Shown: positions 22,420 to 33,077 of the stretch, piece by piece
Position numbering within the stretch: position 1 is the stretch's first letter
Layout: each line of letters opens with the position of its first letter
Source of the DNA: Galaxea fascicularis
Taxonomy: Eukaryota; Cnidaria; Anthozoa; Scleractinia; Euphylliidae
Direction: 5' to 3'
Length of the DNA: 64,000 nt
Assembly (NCBI GenBank): GCA_948470475.1
Contig: OX419342.1
Span: 17,791,621-17,855,620 of the forward strand
Notes under the pieces: generated by a model
Database searches by the model: none
Told to the model about the DNA's origin: nothing
The model's input: only the letters and a program-made list of their open reading frames with translations
Made by a program: the position numbers and the translations under genes

Positions 22420-23700
22420 CAAAAATAGGTACCCATGGTGTACATGTGCTGGCTAGGACTAAGTTATTAACTTTGCGATTTTGAACTTGGTTTACTGTAA
22501 ATTAAGGGAAGGAAGATTTTGTCAGTATGGATACAGGGCAAGTTTGGGTGGCGCAGTGAGAGCACAGTAGTTTGATTTAAGTAACATGAAGCGTGCCAGT
22601 TTGAAAATTTGGGGTATGCAGCACAGAAGTACAGTGGTTGGTTAAAAAAGTAGTTAGTCGCGTAAGAACAATACTTGGCTTGGCAACGTGTCAGCTAAAA
22701 CGTTTCTTTTGTACTTTACTGCACTTAAGTTTTTTGAAAGAGGCTGGATTATAGCTTGTATTTGTATAAATGAGGTAATAGATTAGACAAGGAATGATAC
22801 TAGAGTAAGGCTATAAAGGAGTTAAGTATTAAAAAAGGTAGAGTTTGCATGAAATGAGACAAACTATGTTACAACATGCAACAAGACGTTTAGAAGCAAA
22901 TCACGTGGGATGCATTGGTGATGCATGGCCGGCAAGCCTAAATTGTTACTGCAGTAGGGTTGGCAACTTGTTGTGGCTACTGCCTCGAAGAGGCGAAGCC
23001 ATATAGTCATTGGGTCGTGTCCGTATATGCGGAACTATGAACTGGAGACCCAAGAAATCAAAAATAAAAAAAACATGTGACATACAACATCACAGGGCGA
23101 CGTTATCTCGTACCCAGATCTCACTGCTCACACCCTGACCGTGGGAGATCTGGGTACGACGTAGATCTTCGTGATTTTCGAGAGACCTCGGGAACACAAG
23201 GAACTATATACTTCGGGACTTCGGAACCAATCACTGAGCGTAATTTCCTAGAATTTATCGACTCTGCTTCGTGGTTCTTCAGCAAAGCGTAGCATTTTGG
23301 GCTCACACCTGCGTTTGAGGTAAGGAGAAAACTTTATTTGTAGCCCAAATTATTTACCACACCTATCAATTATTGTCTGTAGGTAATAAAACGAAGTGTT
23401 ATTCAAGTTTTAGGCCGATGCATACGCGGTAATTCACTTTACTTGACAAGACAACAAACAAAGCGATCGTTATTATACAATACAATACAATACAATTATT
23501 TTCTCATCGTTTCGTAAGTTTTCGTCAGTATTATATCGAGTTTTTATAAGTTTAAGTTCGTTTCGTTTCGTTTGTAAAGATAGCTTTACTATAGCTTAGG
23601 ATTAGGTGAAAGCGAATAATATGTAAGAAATCGTCAGAACAAGCATACACCCCACAACTGCAACATTCTTTAATTCCATACCTCATCTCTCCAAATCTTA
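22420..23700. other. No gene recognised; one small hairpin
   Basis: Low-complexity intergenic DNA. A short inverted repeat around GTACCCAGATCTC / GAGATCTGGGTAC lies at 23108-23158, and a CAATA pentamer run at 23479-23497. Confidence 0.5.
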
Positions 23701-23727
23701 ACTCCCAATACCATAACTAAACTTAAA

Positions 23728-24720
23728 CTAAACTAAAAGAGCTAATATAGTCCTTCGAGCTGACAGATTGCGCTTGTCAGAATGATTCACAGGAAAAGCA
23801 CAAATAAAGCGTTTTAGCTGGTTCATATCCTGCCATGGATTTATAACTTTCGTTAAATCAGTTGCCGCTAGCCTTCCTGAGGCACCAGAGGGGTTCAGGA
23901 CCTTGGCTAACTGGAGGTAATAAAGTGCAGTATGTCGACGAGTCCATCCTACATGATCTATAATCTCCGATAAGTCTGCACCAGTTAACGCCAATGTAAT
24001 AGCGCACCCAGAGCGAAAGCCATAAGCTTGGTCTCGGGCCACAATGAAACGCTGTGTTGGAGACAAATCCTCTGAGGCTAGTTTCTTATCGAGATGAAAA
24101 GACAGCTGAGTTAACTTATCAACAAAAAAACGGAGTTGCCTGTTTAGGTGTGATCCTAGCCTGCAACTGCTCTGCCGTTATCAGACGAAGATAGTCCTTA
24201 ACTGACTTATCCGCCGCCGGATTCCCTAAACTCAAACGCCTGTCCCATTCGCAATCCCGACCAATTGCGTGGAAGATAGAGCGAAGTTTTCCAATGTAAG
24301 AATCAACAGTCTTGTATGAAAGTCTCACAGGGCATCCGCATGAATGAGTACCACGTTGCCCTAAAAAGGCACAACCATTTCGATGCACCTGAGTTTTGCC
24401 ACCTCGATCCTTAAACACAAGGAAACGACACAGATCGCGAGGTGAAACGATAGCCAGAGATGGTTTACCTGGCAGACCCAAGAGAAAATTTTCCCATTCC
24501 TTTTGAAGGGAGTGTTTTTGTTTTGAATAGCTAGTAGCCTGATCAAAATTCCACAGTTGGTTCAAACGAGTATCAATTTCGTCTAGATTAATATCAGCCG
24601 AGCCTGGCTACCTAACACGCGCTGTCTTCCGAGAGTAACCACAGCGTTGGCAGAATCGAAAATCACAGTCATTGGTATAGCCACAAGATGGACACCGAAC
24701 ACAAGGTACAAACAATTTCG
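23728..24720 (-). pseudogene. Tyrosine recombinase of the DIRS-like element, internally deleted
   Basis: The minus-strand reading starts with a zinc ribbon (CPSCGYTN, then FCQRCG) near 24700-24630. An in-frame TAG follows at about 24610, then an N-terminal core-binding domain (24565-24119). One extra T in a T-run near 24125 shifts the frame, and the text resumes at VDKLTQLSFHLDKKL. The catalytic half then jumps from FIVARDQA directly to GFRSGCAITLALTG and HVGW...YY. The middle of the catalytic domain, which should hold the first catalytic Arg, is missing, and the His of the usual His-x-x-Arg is Tyr. The enzyme is dead in this copy. Confidence 0.8.
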
Positions 24721-25041
24721 CTACCAGCGGGAGCTCCTAGGATGAGGAACAACAAGATATTACAAAATTTATTTAAGACAGTGAAACTTTATTTCAGAAA
24801 TTATAAAGTACCATTACAAAAAATTGCAAGCATCATATTAACTATATCTCTCAAAAAGAAAGGACGATGACAACAGAGTATCACCAAATCGTTTCAAGTC
24901 ACCTATATTAGAACCTCATAAGCTATGTAACATCTCATTATTTTGTAGACAAAAATATCCAGACGACCAATCATCTTTCAAAACACCCGTGTCCAGACTA
25001 ACTCGCCATTATGGTTTAAAGTTAAACACAAGTGAAATAAT

Positions 25042-26589
25042 TTAGAACTCAACCAAGAAGATCCATAAGTCTCCCGGAATATTAGAGTGATTTATCCATC
25101 CTTTCTCTGACGGGATGAGAAGGGCTTGTGAATCGCCTGTACAAGCAAGCTTAAAAGACCTCGTGGACCAACACTGGATCAGCGGCCACCAATATTTCCT
25201 TGCATACACATCCAAGACAAGTACCGAACATGACCTCCGGAAACTCTTCAAAAAGCATAAGACCGGACCCACTAAGATTGACGGAGGAAAAACATAAGGT
25301 CGTTCCAAAAACGGCTTATATCGGGAAAGATCTTGAGCAAAGAGATTTACCCCTGACGACGCAGGAGTCTGACAGGGCGTAAAATGTGGAAGGGATTTCC
25401 CAAATTTATCTTTCATTGCGTTTGAATCCAACGCCATCAAATCGCAGGTATGACCAGTAGGGCCTCCAAATTCTTGCTCAACAACCTTCCATAAGGCAAG
25501 ACCCAGTATGCTATCCATGGTAGACAGGCGGCGAGAACGAGAATCCGCTGGGTTATCATTGGTGGAAATATACGACAAATGTAAGGACGCATTGAGCTTT
25601 AACGCTTTATTGAGAGGTCCATTCTTTCCACTTTGCTTGTTCCAGGCCTGGACCACAGCCTGATTATCAACCAAAGTATCCACCCGGGAATTCCTCAACT
25701 GATTTTGAAAAGCCAGCAGCACCCTCTCGAGGGCAGTAGCTACCTTTGTGGCAATGTCCCAAGATTGCTCTTTATCTGTCCAATAATCAGAAGTATCTGC
25801 AGACATCGGTGAAATCAGCGATCCTCCCCACGCAAAGTTAGAAGCATCCATAGCAACTGATACTCGAACATGACGCTCATCCCTCCAAGGGAGGGGACCG
25901 TCCCATGTCTCCAGAAACAACCAATGGGAAATTTCCTCTCTAAGGGCCCCACACACCCGTATTAGCTTGAAAGAAAGATGGCCCTTCGAAATAGCCACAT
26001 TCATTTCTTTGGCAAACAGTCGTGCCCCAGGAACGACTGAGGAGAAGGAAACACATTTACCAACCAAACGCTGGAGTGTTTTAATCGTTACTGTTTCAGC
26101 GTCTAGGACCTCCCGGATTAATTTCAAAAATTTGCTTTTCTTCTCAGCCCTTGCCAGCCCTACAAAATACCCAAGTTGAATCAAAAAATAAGCCACAAGA
26201 AAAAGAGCTGATTTTGCAGCTGCAAATCTACGCTCATCAGGGGTTGGAATATCAGCGTATACCCCCTTATCAAGGGGAATTTGTAGTTGTCCGTTGTGGC
26301 GATCATCAATATACAAAAGACAAGGGACGTTCAAAGATCGAAAGAAATTCGTTGCCACAAGACCAGTATTATGGTAAACGTACGGTGAAATCTTCCAGCC
26401 AAATGGCAAAGTATTATAGGTGAAATACCATCCACCCCACTGAATGCCGAAAAATATTCGACTGTCATCCTTCAAAAGAATATGATCGTATCCAGACTTG
26501 TTATCAAGAACACTCTGATAGGAATTCCGTGAAACATAACGTGGCAGGTCACCAACATGATCCAACTTAAACGGCTTGTCTTGCATCAT
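25042..26589 (-). CDS. Reverse transcriptase and RNase H of the DIRS-like element
   Basis: A 515-codon open frame. The RT part includes SGYDHILL, LPFGWKISP and the catalytic LYIDD. The RNase H part includes VAMDASNFAWGG, a Glu in TALERVL, an Asp in LVDNQAVV and a terminal Asp in NDNPADSRSR, so catalytic acids are kept. The tail (PYVFPPSILVGPVL) is typical of this group. The first RT blocks lie upstream in 27125-26590, separated by a small deletion and by stops. The frame is therefore the intact part of a broken pol gene. Its product would copy the element's RNA. Confidence 0.85.
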   Translation of the reverse strand: MMQDKPFKLDHVGDLPRYVSRNSYQSVLDNKSGYDHILLKDDSRIFFGIQWGGWYFTYNTLPFGWKISPYVYHNTGLVATNFFRSLNVPCLLYIDDRHNGQLQIPLDKGVYADIPTPDERRFAAAKSALFLVAYFLIQLGYFVGLARAEKKSKFLKLIREVLDAETVTIKTLQRLVGKCVSFSSVVPGARLFAKEMNVAISKGHLSFKLIRVCGALREEISHWLFLETWDGPLPWRDERHVRVSVAMDASNFAWGGSLISPMSADTSDYWTDKEQSWDIATKVATALERVLLAFQNQLRNSRVDTLVDNQAVVQAWNKQSGKNGPLNKALKLNASLHLSYISTNDNPADSRSRRLSTMDSILGLALWKVVEQEFGGPTGHTCDLMALDSNAMKDKFGKSLPHFTPCQTPASSGVNLFAQDLSRYKPFLERPYVFPPSILVGPVLCFLKSFRRSCSVLVLDVYARKYWWPLIQCWSTRSFKLACTGDSQALLIPSEKGWINHSNIPGDLWIFLVEF

Positions 26590-27297
26590 GTGGCTTTGTT
26601 GGTTCCACGGTCAGAGGGAGAACGAGATTGAGGGGGGGGGGGGGGGGGTTGGACCTCACCCTTCTTCCCCAACAAAGATACTGCACCAGTTTCTAAGCGG
26701 TCAAGACGGGTTTGTTGAATAAACTTTACAAACAGCTTACAAGAGACATTATTTAGAAATGCCTTTCCTGGAGGGAGATCAGATTCATACGATTCTCACT
26801 TAAAAACCCCTGAGAAATGCTGAAAAAAAGGAAAGACAGACACTTTGCCCTCAATCCATGATAATACTTCAGATTGATGAAACGTAGGATCCCCCGTGAC
26901 AATTTCTTTCCAGCTATCAACATGCTCGTGTAACTCGCCCGCCCTAAAATGTTCGGGGTCTAGAAAGAGTAAATCTCCCACATCTCCAAGAGCCTCCCCG
27001 CGTGACACTTTCAGAACCGTTGATCTGAATTGAGAATTTGCTGTCACCTCGCTGCTAACAGGAACAGGGTTTCCCCGCCAATCTACCCATCGGAGACACC
27101 GTCTATTCGTTCCAGCTTGAATCAAATGCTAAGTCCCTTTCCCATGCCCAGCCAAAGACTTTAAGGCATCCCTGAAAAGGGAAAAAAAAGGGAAAGAAGA
27201 TGAGAAACTTGTTGCGGCGAAACCCAAAGTCAGCAGAGAGATGACAGTGTCGGGGCCAAAAAGCCGAAGCTCCAACGCGCTTGTACTTTACATCCAA
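26590..27297 (-). pseudogene. N-terminal pol region of the DIRS-like element
   Basis: Readable pieces are FGFRRNKFLIF (about 27220), RWVDWRGNPVPVS (27100-27060), and PPGKAFLNNVSCKLFVKFIQ after an in-frame TGA near 26800. It ends at LPLTVEPTKP just before the RT frame. A G-run of 18 at 26632-26649 and a small deletion at 26589 break the link to the RT ORF. Confidence 0.65.
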
Positions 27298-27899
27298 GTT
27301 TATTATTGACTTAAAAAACGGTTGCTAAAAGAAACAAAGAAGTACGTTACTACAAAGAACTAAGTGAACAGAAATCGACAAGAGAATTACAAACGACGAA
27401 ACGACGAAAGAATACTTACAAACGTTGTATGGCTTTAAACGGAACAAACTAAAACAAGCATAAACTTCAAAATGACGAAGATTCTCCAAAAAGCACAAAA
27501 TGAGAATGAATTTTAAAGCAAAACAGCGAATTTATACTAATGAACTGAACAAAGGCAAAATTATGCAGGAAAAACTAACAGAATAATGATTACGAAAACG
27601 ACATATAAGCGTGACAGAAAGTGATTATAAAAAACAAAGGCGAAAACAAAAATGTTCGAAATGCGGCAGCAACAGACAGCTTTGACCCAACATAACTGGG
27701 GGGGGGGGGGGTTGATTGAAATACCCTTTTTCAAAAATGTCAAACTCCACGACTTTAAGAATATGCCACAAAAAATGGTCTAAAACACATAAAAAACGAT
27801 AGAGATTGCTGAGATAACATTTATTGAACTCCACAGCCGCAATTACAACTCAAAAAGCTGTGAAAAAAACTAATTGAGGTGCGAGCTACATTCAGAGCA

Positions 27900-28422
27900 T
27901 TACTTATTGGAACTGGTTGGGGGTTTCTTATAATTCAGCACATTTGCTTCACCAAAATCTCTCTTCCTCTGAAGGCACTGTGCCTTAATATGACCAGGCT
28001 TGTTACAATAAAAACACCGCCGAGGCGGTCTAGAGGACAGGTAGACCCTATTCTTTGATACACCACCCGCACCAGACGATTTTTTGATCTGCCGGAAATT
28101 ACTTTTCTCGACTTTGGCTACAACATCCAAGACCCTCTCGTGATCCTTGTTCCCAAGCAGTGGGAAGATGAAGTTGCGAAACTGATCACTGGGCTGATCA
28201 AGCTTCTCTCGCAGCGTCTCAAAGAGTAGGCGATAATATGCCTCTTTTTCATGCTTGGAATCGTGGGCTGCGGGCATCAACCAATTCTAAGGCCTCATAC
28301 TTATTGAACTCTACAAGAGGGCGGGAGGCCAAACTCATAAGTCGCTTCAACGGACTGTCCACGGAGGACTTGGTCAGCGTGTCTATCGCCTCCTTCAACT
28401 CGTTATACTTGCCTTTCAATGT
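27900..28422 (-). pseudogene. Gag exon 2 of the DIRS-like element (CCHC zinc knuckle), one frameshift
   Basis: It begins after the acceptor TTTTACAG at 28423 with TLKGKYNELKEAIDTLTK, a helical capsid-like region. A frame change near 28265 leads to HDSKHEKEAYYRLLFETLRE. Near the end CFYCNKPGHIKAQC is a perfect C-x2-C-x4-H-x4-C nucleic-acid-binding knuckle. It stops at 27900. The exon joins in phase 0 to exon 1 at 30231-30536. Confidence 0.75.
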
Positions 28423-30230
28423 CTGTAAAAGTTTGAACAACGAACAAAATGTGTCGGAACTCCATAAACGACGAGTTAAATTATGTATCATAGAACCCCC
28501 ATACTACCCAAAGTGTTGCCCTCTGTGACAAAACACCTTCAGTTGTTCAAAAACTATCAGGGCATTCCTTCAGTTATACGCGGACTTAATAATAAGGCCA
28601 AAACAAATCACAACTACAGAGTAAAACTATCCAATCAATCGTATCGAACAATAATCGTAGGGTGGCAACATAACACCATCTCAGAGTCTTCGCGCTCCCG
28701 GCTCAATATCACAAATTTGCTTAACCTGAATTAGTAATCCTGAAAAAAGTACAAATGCACAAAACAACCAAAAGAGACCTTGCGGGAGTGCATTAATCAG
28801 TCAATTCAATGCCATGGGCACAAGAAAATAACATAATAGCTGACGCAGCCCCCTAAAGAATAAAAATGCACAAAAAAGGTACGATATCCCAGAAGCAAAG
28901 TGGGAGGTGACGTCCTCATAAACCCAATTCACCCACATTATCAAAATCAGCTATTATACAGACAAACTAGCAAAGGTTCTCCAACACTCGTCAATTAACT
29001 GCCTGGAATCATTAAATAAAGCATTCCAACATAAAAAGCAAAATAAGCAACAAAATGCTGGCAAACGTCGCCTGCATAATTTCATAAATAAAGTCGGCAA
29101 AATCTTGCCCTACTTCACGATCTCCATATGGTAAAAGATTCTCGGACAAATTATTCCTAAGACAAACTGGCGAATTCTCGCTCACATCCGAGAAACTAAT
29201 TTCATAAGCAAAGAACGAGATCTTGCCGTAACGAAACTCCGCGCGTATCTGAAAACTTCACCCATTAACACTGGCAAAACAGGTTTACACATATTCGTGA
29301 AACTCTACTCATAAAGATTAATCCGACGAAATCTGGCCCACATCAAACAGCTTCACTCATTAACACTGGCAAGACTTTCGCCAATATTTGTCAAATTTTC
29401 TTTCAAACAACCCGGCGAAACCTTGCCCACATTTGATAGCTCCACTCATTAATACTGGAAAAACCTTGCCCAAAATTTGTCAAACTCTCTACATTAATAA
29501 TTCGGCGGAACCTCGCCGACATTTGACAGCTTCACTCATTAACACTGGCAAAACCTTGCCCAGTATTTGTCAAACCCTTCTCATAAACAATCTGGCGAAA
29601 CCTCGCCTACATTTGACAGCTTCACTCATTAACGCTGGCCAAACCTTGCACAATATTTGTCAAACTCTTCTCTTAAACAATTCGGCGAAACCTCGCCCAC
29701 AATTGACGGCTTCATTCATTAACACTGGCAAAACCTTGCCCATATTCGTCAAGCTGGCGAAATCTCGCCCACACCCGCATGAAGCTAATTTCATAAACAA
29801 GATGGCGAAATCTCGCCCTGGCAAAAACCTCGCACTGACGAAACCTTGCCCAGATTTATCGTCTTCCCTTAGTAGCACTGGCAAAACCTTGCCCACACTC
29901 GCAAAGTCCAATACATAGCGACCCGGCGAAACCCCGCCCACATTTGTAACACCTAACTCATAAACACTATGGCGAAGCCCCGCTTACCTTTGTCGGCCTG
30001 TTAATAAACAACAGCGAAACCCAGTCACAATTGTAGATTCATAGCTAGGTGTACATAACAAGGCTGGCGAGAAACCCCATCTATGTAGCATAAACTAAAA
30101 CACAACCGAGTCCGTGCAAGACAAGGAAAACCCACCTAAACCTCAAAACATACCGCAACACAAGATAGCTGGGGTCCTAATAAACCTATAGGCTAACCCC
30201 GAACATAAAAAAAAAAAATCAAGCATTCAC
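28423..30230 (-). other. Intron of the gag gene, largely minisatellite
   Basis: Donor GAG|GTGAAT at 30230 and acceptor TTTTACAG ending at 28423, both phase 0, so exon 1 and exon 2 read through in one frame. The intron (1.8 kb) contains the tandem repeat at 29.1-30.1 kb. Confidence 0.55.
29090..30090. repeat. Minisatellite, unit about 90 bp made of two similar halves
   Basis: About ten diverged units alternate GGCAAAACCTTGCCC and GGCGAAACCTCGCCC with TTTGACAGCTTCACTCATTA and TTTGTCAAACTCTTCTCATA. It produces a repetitive open frame on the plus strand (29388-29918) that I do not regard as a gene. Confidence 0.9.
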
Positions 30231-30536
30231 CTCAAGGTCTTCACCACACGCAGCATCTTGGGGTCCTCCCGGAGCCTGCGGAGCTTGAATGGCCTCCGGA
30301 GCGTTTCCTGCTTGAAGAGCTACAGGTGCTTGTGGCGCTTGCGGTGCTTGTGGCGTTTGGGGCGCTTGCGGAGCTGCTGGGGCCGGCTGTACTTGCGGAA
30401 CCTGCAACTGTTGTGCAACCTGCGGAACTTGCTGTGCTTGCTGAACTTGCAGAGCTTGAGCCGCTCCAAGACGAAGACCCTCACGACGAGCCGGGGCTTG
30501 AGGCATTTGGACTTGTCTATCAGCCCTATTATACAA
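30231..30536 (-). CDS. Gag exon 1 of the DIRS-like element, Ala/Gln/Pro-rich
   Basis: 102 codons from ATG 30536 to the GTGAAT donor. After a basic start (MYNRADRQVQMPQAPARREG) it is almost entirely Gln-Ala-Pro, Gln-Val-Pro and Ala-Pro repeats, then GEDLE. Without splicing it would end four codons later. Phase 0 matches exon 2. A Pro/Gln-rich leader before a capsid-like domain is plausible for a DIRS-type gag, but the link rests on splice signals only. Confidence 0.6.
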
Positions 30537-30992
30537 ACGGAGAAGTCGTGCGGTTCGGACGATAACAGTAAGAAAAGTCCTTTACTCTGGTTGTCCGCTG
30601 GAAGGAAACTGAGCAAGAAACGAGTGTTTCCATCCTATTTATGCCATCCTGGTTACTTAATCAGGATGCATATACAGGCCTGGTGCTAATTAAGCATTAT
30701 AATAACTTATCTTATCATTACATTTCATTAGGAGCATCGTGAATAGCATTAACATCCTAATATCTCCGAGGATAAATGGCTAAAATTAATAGATTAAAAT
30801 AAAAAAAAGTAAATGATATTAATAGTATTAATACCAAATATGAAAATAGTAATATTGATCAACTAACTAATGATATAAAATTAACCGCAAAAGGTACAGC
30901 AGTCAGCATCAAATTTAAGATCAGAAATGGCCAATTTAAATTTACTTAGCTCTGGAATAGCTCTAATGTTGTTAGGAAGGGAATTCCATAGC

Positions 30993-31465
30993 TTATATCA
31001 CAACATGATAAGAGAGAGAATGAAGTCCATAGCTAGGGGTGTTGACTCTTGGTATGGATAAGATATCTGTGCCCCGCAGATCCTTGTTACTATTTCGAAA
31101 AGTGAATAACTTTGAAGTGTATTCAGGGCTTAAACCATGCAAAGCCTTATATATAAGAATCAGAATATTATGTATCCTTCTATTAAACAATTTAGGGTGA
31201 TTAATATAACTTAATAGCTCTTCATAGGTGCTTTCACGATCATTATAAATAAAACGTAAGACACGCTGGGTCAGTTTTACCAGTTTCGCTGAATTGCGCT
31301 GACCACAATAATGCCAGATAATAGAACAATAAGTTAAACGAGGCAAAAGATAGGCATTGTACAATCTAAGTTTAGTATTGACATCAATTAAATTTTTGTG
31401 TCTCTGTAAGACCTGAATTTGATTTCTAACCTTGCCTACAATATGGCCGAGAAGTTGAACTCGGG
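30993..31465 (-). pseudogene. LINE reverse transcriptase C-terminal fragment
   Basis: On the minus strand VRNQIQVLQRHKNLIDV, then YLLPRLTYCSIIWHYCG, and further ILILIYKALHGLSPEY. This is the thumb and C-terminal region of CR1/L2/jockey-like LINE reverse transcriptases. The catalytic palm is missing; the 5' side abuts a SINE at about 31470. Confidence 0.8.
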
Positions 31466-31566
31466 GCTTCCGAGAACAACATCAGCTAGCGGTCAGAACG
31501 GGATTTGAACCGGCGACCTACGGATTTAAAATCCGACGCTCTAACCACTCGTCCACGCTGCCTCCC
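31466..31566 (-). mobile_element. tRNA-derived SINE head and body
   Basis: The reverse complement starts GGAGGCAGCGTGGACGAGTG (A-box-like) and contains GGTTCAAATCCCG (B box), then a body with CCCGAGTTCAACTTCTCGGC. The acceptor and T stems do not pair properly, so it is not a functional tRNA gene. A LINE fragment follows directly, which may mean the SINE shares or borrows a LINE tail. Confidence 0.7.
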
Positions 31567-32456
31567 TAAGATCGGAATTTCGGTAAGAAAAAAGACTTCT
31601 CACTTCCTCTTTAGTCAGGAATCACTCTGAACCACGCATTTAGTCGCTTTGGTAAAAATAAAGTTGCTATAGCTTAGATATATAAAGGAAATCGCTACAA
31701 TTTGCATAAATAGCCTCCAGACAATGAGCGACAAAAGTAGTTGAGACGCTTTTAGGAAAAGACGATTTTCGATACTTAAGCATTTGTTCTATTTCATTTG
31801 CATCTAGCGTTAAATCTCTGATACCCCCGGCTTCCCAATTCAATGTTGTGTAGGCACTGTGGTCTGTGCAGTGGGAAAGGGGGGTGGGGATGTTTCCAAG
31901 ACGCAGAAAATCGAATTTTACTGCCAAGTTTCTCAACACTTTTGTCGCTCATTGTAGGTCTTCCAGCAGCTATTTATTTATATGTTTGTATGTACATATA
32001 TTTATCTGCTGTAAAATTATTAAGTAAAGTAAAGTACAAACCCTTTGTAACATAACACCTTCATATGCTGAAAGGCGAGAGTCACGTTTCGCGTATTGAA
32101 AGTCGGTTATTGGTTGAGGTCACACTGGAGAAAGTTAACCATGGTAAACTCAAGTATACCATGGTCAACGGTACCGTGAGTGTGACCCCAAATTTTCAGT
32201 TTACCGTGATAAACCTAACTCTGGTAAGTTGCCCTGACAACTGCAGCAAGAACAACGTTGACTTGACCCCAGATAATAATTTAGTTACCAAAAAAAATAA
32301 AGGTGGGTACATCTCTTGTCTATCTAAACCATGCTTATTTTGTTGTCAGTTTGTCATCTTTTTGGACAAACCCAGTAATTACAATACATTTGTGGATTCA
32401 TATTTTATAAACATTAAATTTATTATCCCGCTCATCTGCGCGTGTGTTTGAGCGAC

Positions 32457-32760
32457 ATGGATTTCACCAGCGCTAATTCTTCGTCCTTCACAAGTTTAGG
32501 TAAGTTTTAGGAAGGGGCCGGTTATTATACATTTCCTCAAACCATCCCTGTGGTCGAGGGTATTTTGTAATCTGGAATTTTTGTTTCTGTTCACTTTCGA
32601 AGGGAATATTCAATGCGCTATAAAGGTATTACGCCTGGCCATGGAACACGCTGACGGTGATAAATGTAAGATCGTGTTTACTTCGCCAGAAGAAATGATG
32701 GAATTTTTTGGGGAAAAAAAGTTAAAACTTAGCCTTAACGCTCGTCAAAAGCCCTTTTAA
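32457..32760 (+). CDS. Possible two-exon gene for a 66-residue protein
   Basis: Exon 1 (32457-32499) encodes MDFTSANSSSFTSL and ends at a strong donor AG|GTAAGT. Exon 2 (32603-32760) follows an AAG acceptor. The phase-1 join gives an open frame to TAA: a helical first half (CAIKVLRLAMEHADGDK) and then KIVFTSPEEMMEFFGEKK. The intron is only 103 bp. I do not recognise the family. The splice signals and even composition argue for coding, but it could be the 5' end of a broken transposon gene. Nothing was found upstream that looks like further exons. Confidence 0.4.
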
Positions 32761-33006
32761 CATATGTAAATGTATAGTCGTTTGAAAGGTCAAGGTATTT
32801 TTTCCTTAGACACAAACAGAATTTTCCGATTACAAGTCACGCTAGACCCGCCTCATGCAAAGAATGTTTCCATATCTCAAAGCGCCCTCTCCCAATTCAC
32901 GTACATTCACATGAAATTTCTTAGTTTCATGACACTGAGACTGCTCAGCAAATGTTGTCAAAGTGCAAGTCTCTTGAATTTTAAAGGGAAAAAAAGGTTT
33001 TCGATG

Positions 33007-33077
33007 TGACGAGGTGGATTTGAACCCGACGTGCCAGCACAGCAGTCTTCTACCCTAACCACTAGACCACCGACGAA
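33007..33077 (-). repeat. tRNA-like sequence (SINE head or tRNA pseudogene)
   Basis: The reverse complement has TGGTCTAGTGGTTAGG (A box) and GGGTTCAAATCC (B box) in a tRNA-sized segment. The anticodon arm does not form a clean 5-bp stem and 7-base loop, so I do not call it a working tRNA. Confidence 0.6.

Larger units (their letters stand above)
23700..30540 (-). mobile_element. DIRS/Ngaro-like tyrosine-recombinase retrotransposon, degraded
   Basis: On the minus strand the order is gag (CCHC knuckle), RT with RNase H, then tyrosine recombinase. This order without an integrase is typical of Ngaro/PAT-type DIRS elements. All three genes carry frameshifts or stops. I could not find the split direct or inverted terminal repeats, so the outer limits are approximate. 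Confidence 0.75.

Noticed and set aside
29388..29918. 176-codon plus-strand open frame
   Set aside because: It is the translation of the 90-bp minisatellite inside the gag intron, with the same phrase repeated. No start context or domain.
30258..30689. Leu-rich plus-strand frame
   Set aside because: It is the antisense of the Gln/Ala/Pro-rich gag exon.
31487..31566. Possible tRNA gene
   Set aside because: It has A and B boxes, but the acceptor and T stems do not pair and a SINE body follows, so it is called a SINE head.
33007..33077. Possible functional tRNA gene
   Set aside because: Box motifs are present, but the anticodon arm cannot be folded cleanly by eye. It is kept only as tRNA-like.
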